Below, piece after piece: positions 14,164 to 21,705 of a DNA stretch of 21,705 nt (positions are counted from its first letter, which is position 1; each line of letters starts with the position of its first letter). The translations under genes and the position numbers were made by a program. The stretch is from NCBI GenBank assembly GCA_023417985.1, contig JAEZDV010000253.1, positions 1 to 21,705 of the forward strand, in the 5' to 3' direction. Source of the DNA: Actinomycetes bacterium (GTDB taxonomy: Bacteria > Actinomycetota > Actinomycetes > Mycobacteriales > Mycobacteriaceae). The notes beneath the pieces are model-generated. The model made no database searches, was not told the DNA's origin, and saw only the letters and a list, made by a program, of their open reading frames with translations.

Positions 14164-14199
14164 ATGGCTTCTGTTGTGCTGCTTGGGGTTGCGTTGTGA
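14164..14199 (+). CDS. 11-codon leader ORF translationally coupled to cobN
   Basis: ATG 14164 opens an 11-residue hydrophobic peptide, MASVVLLGVAL, ending at TGA 14197-14199. GGAG at 14153-14156 is 7 nt before the ATG, the best ribosome binding site in the region. The TGA overlaps the cobN GTG as GTGA (14196-14199). Ribosomes finishing the mini-ORF are therefore placed on the cobN start. The peptide may have no function beyond coupling riboswitch output to cobN, or it may be a regulatory leader. Chance occurrence is possible but all three signals (spacing, start, overlap) fit. Confidence 0.5.
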   Translation: MASVVLLGVAL

Positions 14200-17100
14200 C
14201 GCGGCTCGCGCTTTTGTCGACGTCGGACACCGACTTGTTGTCGGCGCGATCCAGTGGCGCAGACTGGGTGGTCGGCAATCCGGCCCGGCTGGACCTGGCC
14301 GGCGAGGATCCCCGGGCGCTTCCTGCGCTGCTGGCCGGAACAGACCTGGTGATCGTCCGAATCCTCGGCTCTGCCCGCTCCTGGCAGGCAGGATTGGACC
14401 TGGTTCTCGCCCAGGGAGTTCCCGTCATCGTTCTCGGTGGTGAGCAGACCCCCGACGCGGAGTTGATGGGTTACTCCACGGTGCCGATCGGTACCGCCGC
14501 GGAGGCCCACCGTTATCTCGCCTCCGGCGGGCCGACGAACCTCGCGCAATTGCACGCGTTCCTGTCCGACACGGTGCTCCTCGGCGGTGAAGGCTTCGAA
14601 CCCCCGCTCGAGCTGCCCGAATGGGGCATTCTCGACCGTCCCGCATCCCCTGTCGCGGCGCTCTCGCGTGTCGGGGTGTTGTTCTACCGCGCCCACCACA
14701 CCAGCGGAAACGTCCAGTTCGCGCACGACCTGGCCGACGCGATCGACGCGACCGGCAAGGCACGCGGCGTCGCAATCCACTGTGCGTCCTTGCGCGGTGC
14801 CCCGGATGATCTTCTGCGCGAACTCGGCACCCTCGACGCCCTGGTCGTCACGGTCCTCGCCGCGGGTGGCACCAAACCCGCCACAGTGAGCGCCGGTGGC
14901 GAGGACGAGGCGTGGGACGTAGCGGCGTTGGCCGCACTCGACATCCCCATCCTCCAAGCGCTGTGCCTGACTTGGAGCCGCGACAGCTGGGCCGACTCGG
15001 ACGACGGTGTGTCCCCACTGGATTCGGCAACGCAGATCGCGGTTCCCGAATTCGACGGGCGCATCATCACGGTGCCGTTCTCGTTCAAGGAACTCGATGT
15101 CGACGGACTGCCGCGTTATGTCACCGATCCCGAACGTTGCCGCAGGGTCGCGGGTATTGCGGTGGCACATGCACGGTTACGGCGTGTACCCCCGCCGCAG
15201 CGGCGGATCGCCCTCATGCTGTCGGCATATCCGACGAAACACTCCCGCGTCGGCAACGCCGTGGGCCTGGACACCCCGGTATCGGCGATCCGGCTGCTGC
15301 GGACCATGCGTGATCAGGGCTACGACCTGGGCGACGGCTTTCCGGGCATGGATCTCGACGACGATGCAGAAGCCGGAAACGCCCTGATCCACGCGCTTAT
15401 CGATGCGGGGGGACAAGACGAGGAATGGCTCACCACGGAGCAATTGTCCGGTAATTCCGTGCGCGTCACCACCGCTCAGTACCGCGAGTGGACGAAGGAT
15501 CTGCCCGCGGAACTGACCGATGCGATGACGGAAACCTGGGGCGGGGCCCCCGGCTCCTTGTTCGTCGACGGCGACGGCGACGACAAGGCTGTCGTCCTCG
15601 CGACGTTGCAGGCCGGCAATGTGGTGCTGATGATCCAGCCGCCCCGCGGTTTCGGCGAGAACCCCGTCGCGATCTATCACGATCCCGACATGGCGCCTTC
15701 ACACCACTATCTCGCCGCGTACCGGTGGGTGGAGAACGGTTTCGGCGCCGACGCCGTCGTGCATCTCGGTAAGCACGGCTCGATGGAGTGGCTGCCCGGC
15801 AAGAACGCGGGCCTGTCCGCGTCGTGTGCGACGGACGCCGCGATCGGCAACATGCCGTTGATCTACCCGTTCCTCGTCAACGATCCGGGCGAGGGCGCGC
15901 AGGCCAAGCGACGCGCCCACGCGACGATCATCGATCACTTGATTCCGCCGATGGCCCGTGCCGAATCCTACGGTGACATCGCGCGTTTGGAGCAGTTGCT
16001 CGACGAGTACTCGAACATCGCGGCGATGGACCCGGCGAAGCTCCCGGCGATCCGCGCACAAATCTGGACGTTGATCCAGGCCGCGAAACTGGACCACGAC
16101 CTCGGCCTGGACGATCGCCCGCACGACGCGGAGTTCGACGACTTCCTTCTGCACGTCGACGGCTGGCTGTGTGAGGTGAAGGATGCGCAGATCCGGGACG
16201 GCCTGCACGTGCTCGGTGGTGCCCCCGAGGGGGAGGCGCGCGTGAATCTGGTGCTGTCCATTCTGCGCGCAGCCCAGGTATGGGGAGGGAAATCGCACGC
16301 GATACCCGGGCTTCGCACCGCATTGGGTTTGAAACCTGATGCGCCGCTCACCGAGGTCGACGCGGTCGAGGCCCAGGCCCGTGCGCTTGTCCAGGCCATG
16401 GAAGACTGCGCCTGGACTTGCGGATCCAGCTCGGCCACAGTCGAATCCGTACTCGGACGTACCGACGACGAGGTCGCCCGTGTGCTGGAGTTCGCTGCTG
16501 AACAAGTGGTGCCCCGCCTGGCGCAGACCACCGACGAACTCGGTGCGGTGCTGCATGCTCTCGACGGCGGCTACATCCCTGCCGGACCTTCAGGATCGCC
16601 GTTGCGGGGCCTGGTCAACGTGCTGCCCACCGGCCGGAACTTCTACACCGTGGATCCGAAGGCCGTACCGAGCCGTCTCGCCTACGACACCGGCGTGGCT
16701 CTCGCGAATGCCCTGGTCGAGCGATATCTCGCTGATGTCGGGGAGTACCCGCAGTCGGTGGGGCTCTCGGTGTGGGGAACGTCTGCGATGCGTACCGCCG
16801 GGGACGACGTGGCCGAGGTTCTCGCGCTCATCGGAGTGCGTCCAGAATGGGACCCCGAATCGCGCCGGGTCCGAGAGCTGACCGTAGTGCCGCTCGAGGA
16901 ACTCGGCCGGCCACGCATCGATGTCACCGTCCGCATCTCCGGGTTCTTCCGCGACGCGTTCCCGCATGTCATCGGAATGCTCGACGACGCGGTCCGCATG
17001 GTCGCGGCACTCGACGAACCAGCCGACCGAAACTACGTTCGCGCTCATGCCCAGCGGGACGAGGCCGAGCACGGGGACGCGGACCGCGCGGTGCGGCGGA

Positions 17101-17816
17101 TCTTCGGTTCCAAGCCCGGCTCCTACGGGGCAGGCATCCTGCAACTCATCGATTCCGGAAACTGGCGGACCGACGCAGACCTCGCCGAGGTGTACACGGC
17201 ATGGGGAGGGTTCGCGTACGGGCGCGATCTGCACGGCGAGCCCGCTGCCGACGACATGCGCGCCAACTACCGTCGCATCGCGGTCGCGGCCAAGAATACC
17301 GACACCCGCGAGCACGACATCGCCGACTCCGACGACTACTTCCAGTACCACGGTGGCATGGTCGCGACCGTGCGCGCGCTCACCGGCGGCGATCCGAAGG
17401 CCTACATCGGGGATTCGACGACCCCCGATGCGGTCCGCACCCGGTCGTTGACGGAGGAGACCGCGCGCGTGTTCCGGGCGCGGGTCGTGAACCCGCGCTG
17501 GCTCGCCGCGATGCGCCGGCACGGTTACAAGGGCGCGTTCGAACTCGCCGCCACCGTCGACTACCTCTACGGGTACGACGCCACGGCCGGTGTCGTCGCC
17601 GACTGGATGTACGAAACCCTCGCGCAGACATACGCTCTCGATCCGGAGAATCAGCATTTCCTCCGCGAGTCGAACCCGTGGGCATTGCGCGGAATCGTCG
17701 AGCGGCTCACCGAAGCCGCAGACCGTGGTCTGTGGGCGGAGCCGGATCCCGACACGATGCAGGCGCTGCAGCAGGCGTACCTCGATGCAGAAGGTGACCT
17801 CGAGGACCGCGGGTGA
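14196..17816 (+). CDS. cobN: Cobaltochelatase large subunit CobN
   Basis: This 1206-residue protein is the substrate-binding subunit of the ATP-dependent aerobic cobaltochelatase, which inserts Co2+ into hydrogenobyrinate a,c-diamide. It is related to BchH/ChlH. Family hallmarks are VGVLFYRAHHTSGN (about 160-175), a YPTKHSRVGNAVGLDTP motif (about 346), IQPPRGFGENP followed by YHDPDMAPSHHYLA, and HLGKHGSMEWLPGKNAG starting at residue 523. Length is normal for actinobacterial CobN. The start is GTG 14196, with GGGG 7 nt before it; the open frame continues upstream but through the riboswitch, so longer starts are rejected. It overlaps the leader ORF by 4 nt and cobF by 4 nt. Its motor partner is presumably the ChlI-ChlD fusion at 6455-8401. 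Confidence 0.96.
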   Translation: MTRLALLSTSDTDLLSARSSGADWVVGNPARLDLAGEDPRALPALLAGTDLVIVRILGSARSWQAGLDLVLAQGVPVIVLGGEQTPDAELMGYSTVPIGTAAEAHRYLASGGPTNLAQLHAFLSDTVLLGGEGFEPPLELPEWGILDRPASPVAALSRVGVLFYRAHHTSGNVQFAHDLADAIDATGKARGVAIHCASLRGAPDDLLRELGTLDALVVTVLAAGGTKPATVSAGGEDEAWDVAALAALDIPILQALCLTWSRDSWADSDDGVSPLDSATQIAVPEFDGRIITVPFSFKELDVDGLPRYVTDPERCRRVAGIAVAHARLRRVPPPQRRIALMLSAYPTKHSRVGNAVGLDTPVSAIRLLRTMRDQGYDLGDGFPGMDLDDDAEAGNALIHALIDAGGQDEEWLTTEQLSGNSVRVTTAQYREWTKDLPAELTDAMTETWGGAPGSLFVDGDGDDKAVVLATLQAGNVVLMIQPPRGFGENPVAIYHDPDMAPSHHYLAAYRWVENGFGADAVVHLGKHGSMEWLPGKNAGLSASCATDAAIGNMPLIYPFLVNDPGEGAQAKRRAHATIIDHLIPPMARAESYGDIARLEQLLDEYSNIAAMDPAKLPAIRAQIWTLIQAAKLDHDLGLDDRPHDAEFDDFLLHVDGWLCEVKDAQIRDGLHVLGGAPEGEARVNLVLSILRAAQVWGGKSHAIPGLRTALGLKPDAPLTEVDAVEAQARALVQAMEDCAWTCGSSSATVESVLGRTDDEVARVLEFAAEQVVPRLAQTTDELGAVLHALDGGYIPAGPSGSPLRGLVNVLPTGRNFYTVDPKAVPSRLAYDTGVALANALVERYLADVGEYPQSVGLSVWGTSAMRTAGDDVAEVLALIGVRPEWDPESRRVRELTVVPLEELGRPRIDVTVRISGFFRDAFPHVIGMLDDAVRMVAALDEPADRNYVRAHAQRDEAEHGDADRAVRRIFGSKPGSYGAGILQLIDSGNWRTDADLAEVYTAWGGFAYGRDLHGEPAADDMRANYRRIAVAAKNTDTREHDIADSDDYFQYHGGMVATVRALTGGDPKAYIGDSTTPDAVRTRSLTEETARVFRARVVNPRWLAAMRRHGYKGAFELAATVDYLYGYDATAGVVADWMYETLAQTYALDPENQHFLRESNPWALRGIVERLTEAADRGLWAEPDPDTMQALQQAYLDAEGDLEDRG

Positions 17817-18595
17817 CCGTTCGGCGGCTGCGGCTCATCGGTATCGGCCCGGGCGGGCCCGACGACCTGACGGTGACCGCCGTACACGCGTTGAACAGCG
17901 TCGACGTGTTCCTTGTCACCGACAAGGAAGCCGAAGCCGGACGTGCCGGTACCGGTGATCTCGTCGCCGTGAGGCAAGAGATCTGCCGCCGTCACAGCAC
18001 CGGGGACTATCGTGTGGTCGCGGTGCCCGATCCGCCGCGCAACCGCACTCCCGAGGCGTACGGCGCCGAGGTGCGCGACTGGCACGCCGCCCGCGCCGAA
18101 GCCTACGAGATCGCTCTCCTCGAACAGGTTCTCGACGGCGAGACCGTCGGGCTCCTCGTGTGGGGAGATCCGAGCTTGTACGACAGCACTATTCGTGTCG
18201 TCGAACGTATTCGCAGGCGCGGACGACTCGACATCGATTACGACGTGATCCCGGGAGTCAGCAGCGTGCAGATGCTCGCAGCCCGACACCGGCTCGTCCT
18301 GAATGTGATCGGGGGCCCCATTACCATCACGACGGGACGGCGGCTTCTCGAGGAAGTTGCCGGAGGCGCCGAGAACATCGTGGTGATGCTCGACGGACAG
18401 CTCGCGTGCTCGGAATTGCTTGGTGAGTGGGATATCTGGTGGGGTGCACAGCTGGGAACGATCGACGAAGAACTCGTAGCCGGCCGCCTCCCCGATGTAC
18501 TTCCCCAGATCGAGAAGGCGCGAGCGAGGGCGAAGGTCGCACGTGGCTGGGTGATGGATACATATTTGCTCCGCCGCGCCGCCGGTACTTGCTGA
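17813..18595 (+). CDS. cobF: Precorrin-6A synthase (deacetylating) CobF
   Basis: This 260-residue SAM-dependent tetrapyrrole methylase methylates C1 and releases the extruded acyl carbon as acetate, converting precorrin-5 to precorrin-6A. It shows RLIGIGPGGPDDLTVTA (7-23), the CobF-type DVFLVTDK segment (31-38), LVWGDPSLYDSTIRVV (115-130) and VIPGVSSVQMLAARH (145-159), and ends in a conserved-looking WVMDTYLLRR. Length is normal. The GTG start at 17813 overlaps the cobN TGA (GTGA, 17813-17816), so it is coupled to cobN and under the same riboswitch. Its presence matters because M. tuberculosis is known to lack a cobF gene; this strain has it. Confidence 0.95.
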   Translation: MTVRRLRLIGIGPGGPDDLTVTAVHALNSVDVFLVTDKEAEAGRAGTGDLVAVRQEICRRHSTGDYRVVAVPDPPRNRTPEAYGAEVRDWHAARAEAYEIALLEQVLDGETVGLLVWGDPSLYDSTIRVVERIRRRGRLDIDYDVIPGVSSVQMLAARHRLVLNVIGGPITITTGRRLLEEVAGGAENIVVMLDGQLACSELLGEWDIWWGAQLGTIDEELVAGRLPDVLPQIEKARARAKVARGWVMDTYLLRRAAGTC

Positions 18596-18658
18596 GCGGC
18601 GACGACGTCGCTGGTCGATACAGGCCGTGATTACCATCCTCCCGATCGACGTGCCATT

Positions 18659-18688
18659 TTGCGGACCCCGCCGCTGTGTCCGTATTCG
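18659..18688 (+). promoter_or_regulatory. Candidate promoter for the importer operon
   Basis: TTGCGG (18659-18664), an 18-nt spacer and TATTCG (18683-18688) form a plausible sigma-70-type promoter. It would start transcription at about 18694, where the riboswitch begins. It lies 63 nt after the cobF stop. Confidence 0.35.
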
Positions 18689-18692
18689 CGAA

Positions 18693-18855
18693 GGTCTTGT
18701 ACGCTCTGATGCGACGTAGGGAACACCGGTGCGAATCCGGGGCTGTCCCGCAACTGTCACCGAGGAGCGATCCCCCACTCGTACGGCCACGACCCATCAC
18801 GGTTGGAAGGCCGGGGGAGAGCGTCGATCCGGGAGCCAGGACACCTGCGCCGACC
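18693..18855 (+). promoter_or_regulatory. Cobalamin riboswitch ahead of the btuF-like gene
   Basis: The conserved core is the clearest of the three: GGGAACACCGGTGCGAATCC, then GGGGCTGTCCCGCAACTGTCA, ACCCATCACGG, a TTGGAAGGCCGGG block and the 3' B12 box GGGAGCCAGGACACCTGCG (18831-18849). A short outer stem GGTC (18693-18696)/GACC (18852-18855) is the best P1 I can draw, so the ends are approximate. The ribosome binding site GAGG (18869-18872) follows 14 nt later, close enough for translational control. It implies that the downstream transporter handles corrinoids or cobalt. Confidence 0.93.
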
Positions 18856-18878
18856 GAAGTGACACCACGAGGATGGAA

Positions 18879-19961
18879 ATGAACAACTCGATATTCACCA
18901 CCCGGCAGGGGCGGAACTCGGTGCTGCGCACTGGCATCGCACTCATCGTCGCGACCCTCGCGGTCGCAGGCTGCTCGACCGGGGGAACCGAGACAGGCGC
19001 CGAACAAGACGTCGACGTGTCGTCGTCCGCGACGGACTACCCACTGACGATCGACAATTGCGGCTATTCCGTCACGATCGATGCACCCCCACAACGAGCC
19101 GTCTCACTCAACCAGGGCTCCACGGAGATCCTGCTGTCGCTCGGACTTGCTGATCGGATGGTCGGGACCGCGACGTGGACCGACCCGGTGCGCGAGGACC
19201 TCGCGGCGGACAATGCGAAGGTTCCGCGTCTCGCAGACAACAAACCGTCGTTCGAAGTGGTCCTCGATACCGAACCCGACTTCGTCTCGGCATCGTTCGG
19301 CGGGACGCTCGGCGAGGGCGGTGTGGCCGATCGGGATCAGTTCGACCGGCTCGGGGTGCCGTCGTACCTGTCGCCCACCGACTGCGAAGGCAAGAACGAC
19401 GAGAGCGTCAACGTCGACGGCAACCGCACCGAACCGCTCACGATGGACTCGGTCTACAGGGAGATCCGCGAGCTCGCAGCCATTTTCGATGTGCGCGATC
19501 GCGGTGAGGAGTTCGTCGCGGAGCTCGAGCAGCGGTACGAGAACGCCGCCGGCGAGATCGATGCGTCGGATGTGTCGCTGGCGTTCTGGTTCGCCGATAT
19601 CAACACGCCCTACGTGGCGGGCTGCTGTGGCTCGTCGGGCATCATCACGAACTCTGTAGGGGCGAAGAACGTCTTCGACGACACCACCAACGAATGGCCG
19701 CAGGTCAGCTGGGAGTCGGTCCTGGACCGGGACCCCACTGCGCTGGTGCTCGGAGATCTGAGCCGTCGCAGCATCGACGGTGACGCCCTCGACAGCAAGA
19801 TCGACTTCCTCGAGTCGAACCCGGTCACGCAGCGACTGTCCGCTGTGCAGAACCAGCGCTACATCGTGGTGAACGGAGCCGACATGAACCCGTCCATCCG
19901 CACCATCGACGGGATCGAGAAGGTCGCGGCCGCAGTGCGTGAATGGAACCTCGGCAGCTGA
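18879..19961 (+). CDS. btuF: Corrinoid ABC transporter substrate-binding lipoprotein (BtuF/FecB family)
   Basis: This 360-residue exported lipoprotein should capture the ligand outside the membrane and pass it to the permease. A basic N-terminus and hydrophobic run (18-30) end in the lipobox LAVAGC with Cys32 as lipid anchor. The mature part is a helical-backbone periplasmic-binding fold: RAVSLNQGSTEILLSLGLAD with VGTATW (domain 1), then FWFADINTPYVAGCCG and WPQVSWESVLDRDPTALVLG (domain 2). It has an unusual vicinal Cys pair (GCCG) and two further cysteines (DNCGY, PTDCEG). ATG 18879 is preferred over ATG 18873 because GAGG (18869-18872) is then 6 nt away. The riboswitch upstream supports a cobalamin or cobinamide ligand. 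Similar actinobacterial cassettes have been proposed to carry F420-0, so ligand identity is inferred. Confidence 0.85.
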   Translation: MNNSIFTTRQGRNSVLRTGIALIVATLAVAGCSTGGTETGAEQDVDVSSSATDYPLTIDNCGYSVTIDAPPQRAVSLNQGSTEILLSLGLADRMVGTATWTDPVREDLAADNAKVPRLADNKPSFEVVLDTEPDFVSASFGGTLGEGGVADRDQFDRLGVPSYLSPTDCEGKNDESVNVDGNRTEPLTMDSVYREIRELAAIFDVRDRGEEFVAELEQRYENAAGEIDASDVSLAFWFADINTPYVAGCCGSSGIITNSVGAKNVFDDTTNEWPQVSWESVLDRDPTALVLGDLSRRSIDGDALDSKIDFLESNPVTQRLSAVQNQRYIVVNGADMNPSIRTIDGIEKVAAAVREWNLGS

Positions 19962-21010
19962 TGGCCTTCGAGACGAAGACCCGGTTGCCCGTCACGGGCG
20001 ACCGGGTCCCGGTCGTCGGCGCGATCGCGCTGGGGATGGCGGCGCTCGCCCTGTCGATCGCTGTCACCGTCACCATCGGCCCTGCGAATCTCTCTGTTGC
20101 AGAAGTGTATTCGGTGATCTTCGACAAACTGGGGTGGGGCGGGTCGACGGTGAGCGCGATTCGTGAGGGCATCGTCTGGGAGCTGCGGCTCCCGCGGACG
20201 TTGCTCGCGGCGGTGTGCGGGGCCGGCCTGGCCGTGTGCGGCGTGATCATGCAGTCCCTGCTCCGCAACCCGCTCGCCGACCCGTTCGTACTGGGTATCT
20301 CGTCCGGTGCCTCCACCGGCGCCGTGATGATCGCGGTTCTCGGTATCGGTGGTGGCGCAATCTCGTTGTCGGGTGGCGCATTTCTCGGAGCACTGGTGTC
20401 GTTCGGCCTGGTGTTACTGCTCGCGACGGGTGCGGGTGGCGGAACCTCCCGCGTGGTACTCGCCGGTGTTGCGGGTACGCAATTGTTCTCGGCGCTCACC
20501 TCTTTCATCGTCATCTCGTCGGCCGACGCGGAACGCACCCGAGGAGTGTTGTTCTGGCTGCTCGGGTCGCTCGCGGGTGCAACCTGGAGTGACGTGATCC
20601 TGTGCGGCACCGTGTGTGTGCTCGGTATCGCGGTGTGCCTGCTCAGGGCATCCGCACTCGACGCCTTCACCTTCGGGTCGTCTACGGCCGCGACGCTCGG
20701 AATCGCGGTCGGGCGCACCCGCATGATGTTCCTGGTGGTGACGGCACTCATCACCGCGGTACTGGTCAGTGCGGCCGGCGCCATCGGATTCGTGGGACTG
20801 GTACTTCCGCATGCCGCCCGATTCCTGATCGGCCCCCGGCACAGTCGTCTCGTGCCGGTCGCGGCGGTGGTGGGCGCGGTGTTCATGGTGTGGGTCGACG
20901 CGGTGGCCCGCACAGTCTTCGCGCCGCAGGAGGTACCGGTCGGTGTGGTGACCGCATTGATCGGTGTGCCAGCCTTCGCCCTGATCCTCTTCCGCACGAG
21001 GGACGCATAG
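19961..21010 (+). CDS. btuC: Corrinoid ABC transporter permease (BtuC/FecCD family)
   Basis: This 349-residue polytopic membrane protein forms the translocation channel. FecCD-family motifs are ELRLPRTLLAAVCGAGLAVCGV (starting near 74; core RLPRTLLA 76-83), MQSLLRNPLADPFVLGISSGAS (98-118 region), a GTSRVVLAGVAGTQLF segment (preceding the coupling region), LGSLAGATW and a C-terminal GAIGFVGLVLPHAAR block typical for the ATPase contact. About nine to ten hydrophobic segments are visible. The start is taken as ATG 19961, which overlaps the TGA of the binding-protein gene by one base (TGATG, 19959-19963); ATG 19943 in frame would lie inside btuF. It is part of operon E. Confidence 0.9.
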   Translation: MAFETKTRLPVTGDRVPVVGAIALGMAALALSIAVTVTIGPANLSVAEVYSVIFDKLGWGGSTVSAIREGIVWELRLPRTLLAAVCGAGLAVCGVIMQSLLRNPLADPFVLGISSGASTGAVMIAVLGIGGGAISLSGGAFLGALVSFGLVLLLATGAGGGTSRVVLAGVAGTQLFSALTSFIVISSADAERTRGVLFWLLGSLAGATWSDVILCGTVCVLGIAVCLLRASALDAFTFGSSTAATLGIAVGRTRMMFLVVTALITAVLVSAAGAIGFVGLVLPHAARFLIGPRHSRLVPVAAVVGAVFMVWVDAVARTVFAPQEVPVGVVTALIGVPAFALILFRTRDA

Positions 21011-21026
21011 TGACAAGAGCAAAACA

Positions 21027-21705
21027 GTGACACTGGCGGCAACATCGCTGCGGTGGAGCCGGGGCGGCAACCTCGTCGTCGACGATGTGACGATCGACCC
21101 GCAGCCCGGCGAGACGATCGGGCTGCTCGGCCCCAACGGTTCCGGCAAATCTTCACTCCTACGTCTGCTTGCCGGCGTCGACCGTCCGGATGCGGGCACC
21201 GTGACGCTCGATGGTGCCGACATCCGGATGCTCGGCCGCCGCGTCCTGGCCAGGCGGGTCGCGATGGTGGGCCAGCACTCGTACACCGAGGTCGACATCC
21301 GAGTGCGGGACGTCGTGCGGCTCGGACGTGTGCCGCGCTCGGATGTATTCGGTCGTGACAAGGGCGGCGACGCAGCGATAAAACGGGCACTCGCGGTCAC
21401 CGGTATGACCGAGCACGCCGACCGGATGTGGCGTGCCATGTCCGGTGGCGAACGCCAACGCGCCCAGATCGCACGAGCTCTCGCCCAGGACCCGCAGGAA
21501 CTCCTGCTCGACGAACCGACCAATCACCTCGACGTCCAGCATCAGCTCGACATCCTGGAACGGGTGGTGGCATTGCCGGTGACCAGCTACGTGGCGCTGC
21601 ACGACCTCAACCTCGCCGCGATGTGCTGCGACCGGGTCGTTGTTCTCTCGAAGGGACGGGTTGTCGCCCAGGGCCCACCTGTCGAGGCGCTGACGTCCGA
21701 CATGA
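21027..21705 (+). CDS. btuD: Corrinoid ABC transporter ATP-binding protein, cut by window end
   Basis: Only the first 226 residues are present; no stop codon is reached. It is the ATPase that powers the importer. It has Walker A GPNGSGKSS (35-43), a Q-loop MVGQHSYTE, ABC signature MSGGERQRAQIARAL (138-152), Walker B LLLDEPTNHLD (159-169) and H-loop ALHDLN with His192. It matches the FepC/BtuD subfamily. The start is GTG 21027, 16 nt after the permease stop; the ribosome binding site is weak (AAGAG, 21015-21019, 7 nt upstream). An earlier GTG at 21010 ends at once at a TGA. Only the last part of the protein, roughly 30-50 residues by family length, is missing. Confidence 0.88.
   Translation, partial: MTLAATSLRWSRGGNLVVDDVTIDPQPGETIGLLGPNGSGKSSLLRLLAGVDRPDAGTVTLDGADIRMLGRRVLARRVAMVGQHSYTEVDIRVRDVVRLGRVPRSDVFGRDKGGDAAIKRALAVTGMTEHADRMWRAMSGGERQRAQIARALAQDPQELLLDEPTNHLDVQHQLDILERVVALPVTSYVALHDLNLAAMCCDRVVVLSKGRVVAQGPPVEALTSDM

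Noticed and set aside
13920..14195. Longer N-terminus for cobN
   Set aside because: The extension would translate the riboswitch and shows no conserved protein sequence; GTG 14196 is directly followed by the normal CobN start region.
13215..15170. 651-codon minus-strand frame spanning cobG, the cobN riboswitch and the cobN start
   Set aside because: It runs through the aptamer and antisense to cobN; the true cobG frame is the other minus-strand frame with the four-cysteine site.
18599..18611. GCGAC-GAC-GTCGC hairpin just after cobF
   Set aside because: The stem is only 5 bp and there is no T-tract; it may be chance in GC-rich DNA.

Overview
The window is very GC-rich, with strong G/C preference at third codon positions, frequent GTG starts and many 1- or 4-nt gene overlaps. 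This points to a high-G+C actinobacterium. The gene content (actinobacterial CobI-CobJ fusion, a short CobG, and a chelatase/CobO/CobB order like that of mycobacteria) suggests Mycobacteriales, most like a Rhodococcus or Gordonia-type organism. The genus is inference, because no rRNA or tRNA is present.

Layout. Positions 1-2400 are a small accessory-looking stretch of plus-strand genes I do not recognise. Two of them look broken: one frame runs 121-813 but is cut by two in-frame TAG codons, and another (1683-2005) appears frameshifted. The rest, 2517-21705, is almost entirely one vitamin B12 locus. Minus-strand operon A (8401 down to 2517) is chlID-cobO-cobBC-cobD. Plus-strand operon B (8676-10639) is cobL-cobM. 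Minus-strand operon C (13911 down to 10646) is cobG-cobH-cobIJ. Plus-strand operon D (14196-17816, then 17813-18595) is cobN-cobF. Plus-strand operon E (18879 to the window end) is a btuF-btuC-btuD type importer; its ATPase is cut by the window edge.

Function. This is the aerobic, late-cobalt-insertion route. CobIJ, CobG, CobM, CobF, CobL and CobH build hydrogenobyrinate; CobB amidates it; CobN with the ChlI/ChlD-like fusion should insert cobalt; CobO adenosylates; the CobC domain and CobD provide and attach the aminopropanol arm. CobK (precorrin-6A reductase), CobA, CobQ and the nucleotide-loop genes are not in the window.

Regulation. Three cobalamin riboswitches are visible: minus strand ahead of operon A (8623-8450), plus strand ahead of operon D (13961-14131), and plus strand ahead of operon E (about 18693-18855). 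At both divergent junctions only one arm carries a riboswitch; cobL-cobM and cobGHIJ have short, apparently SD-less leaders. Between the second riboswitch and cobN there is an 11-codon ORF with a good ribosome binding site whose stop overlaps the cobN GTG. I see no evidence for a wholly unknown system. The most unusual points are the CobB-CobC fusion, the coupled mini-ORF before cobN, the one-armed riboswitch control and the missing cobK.
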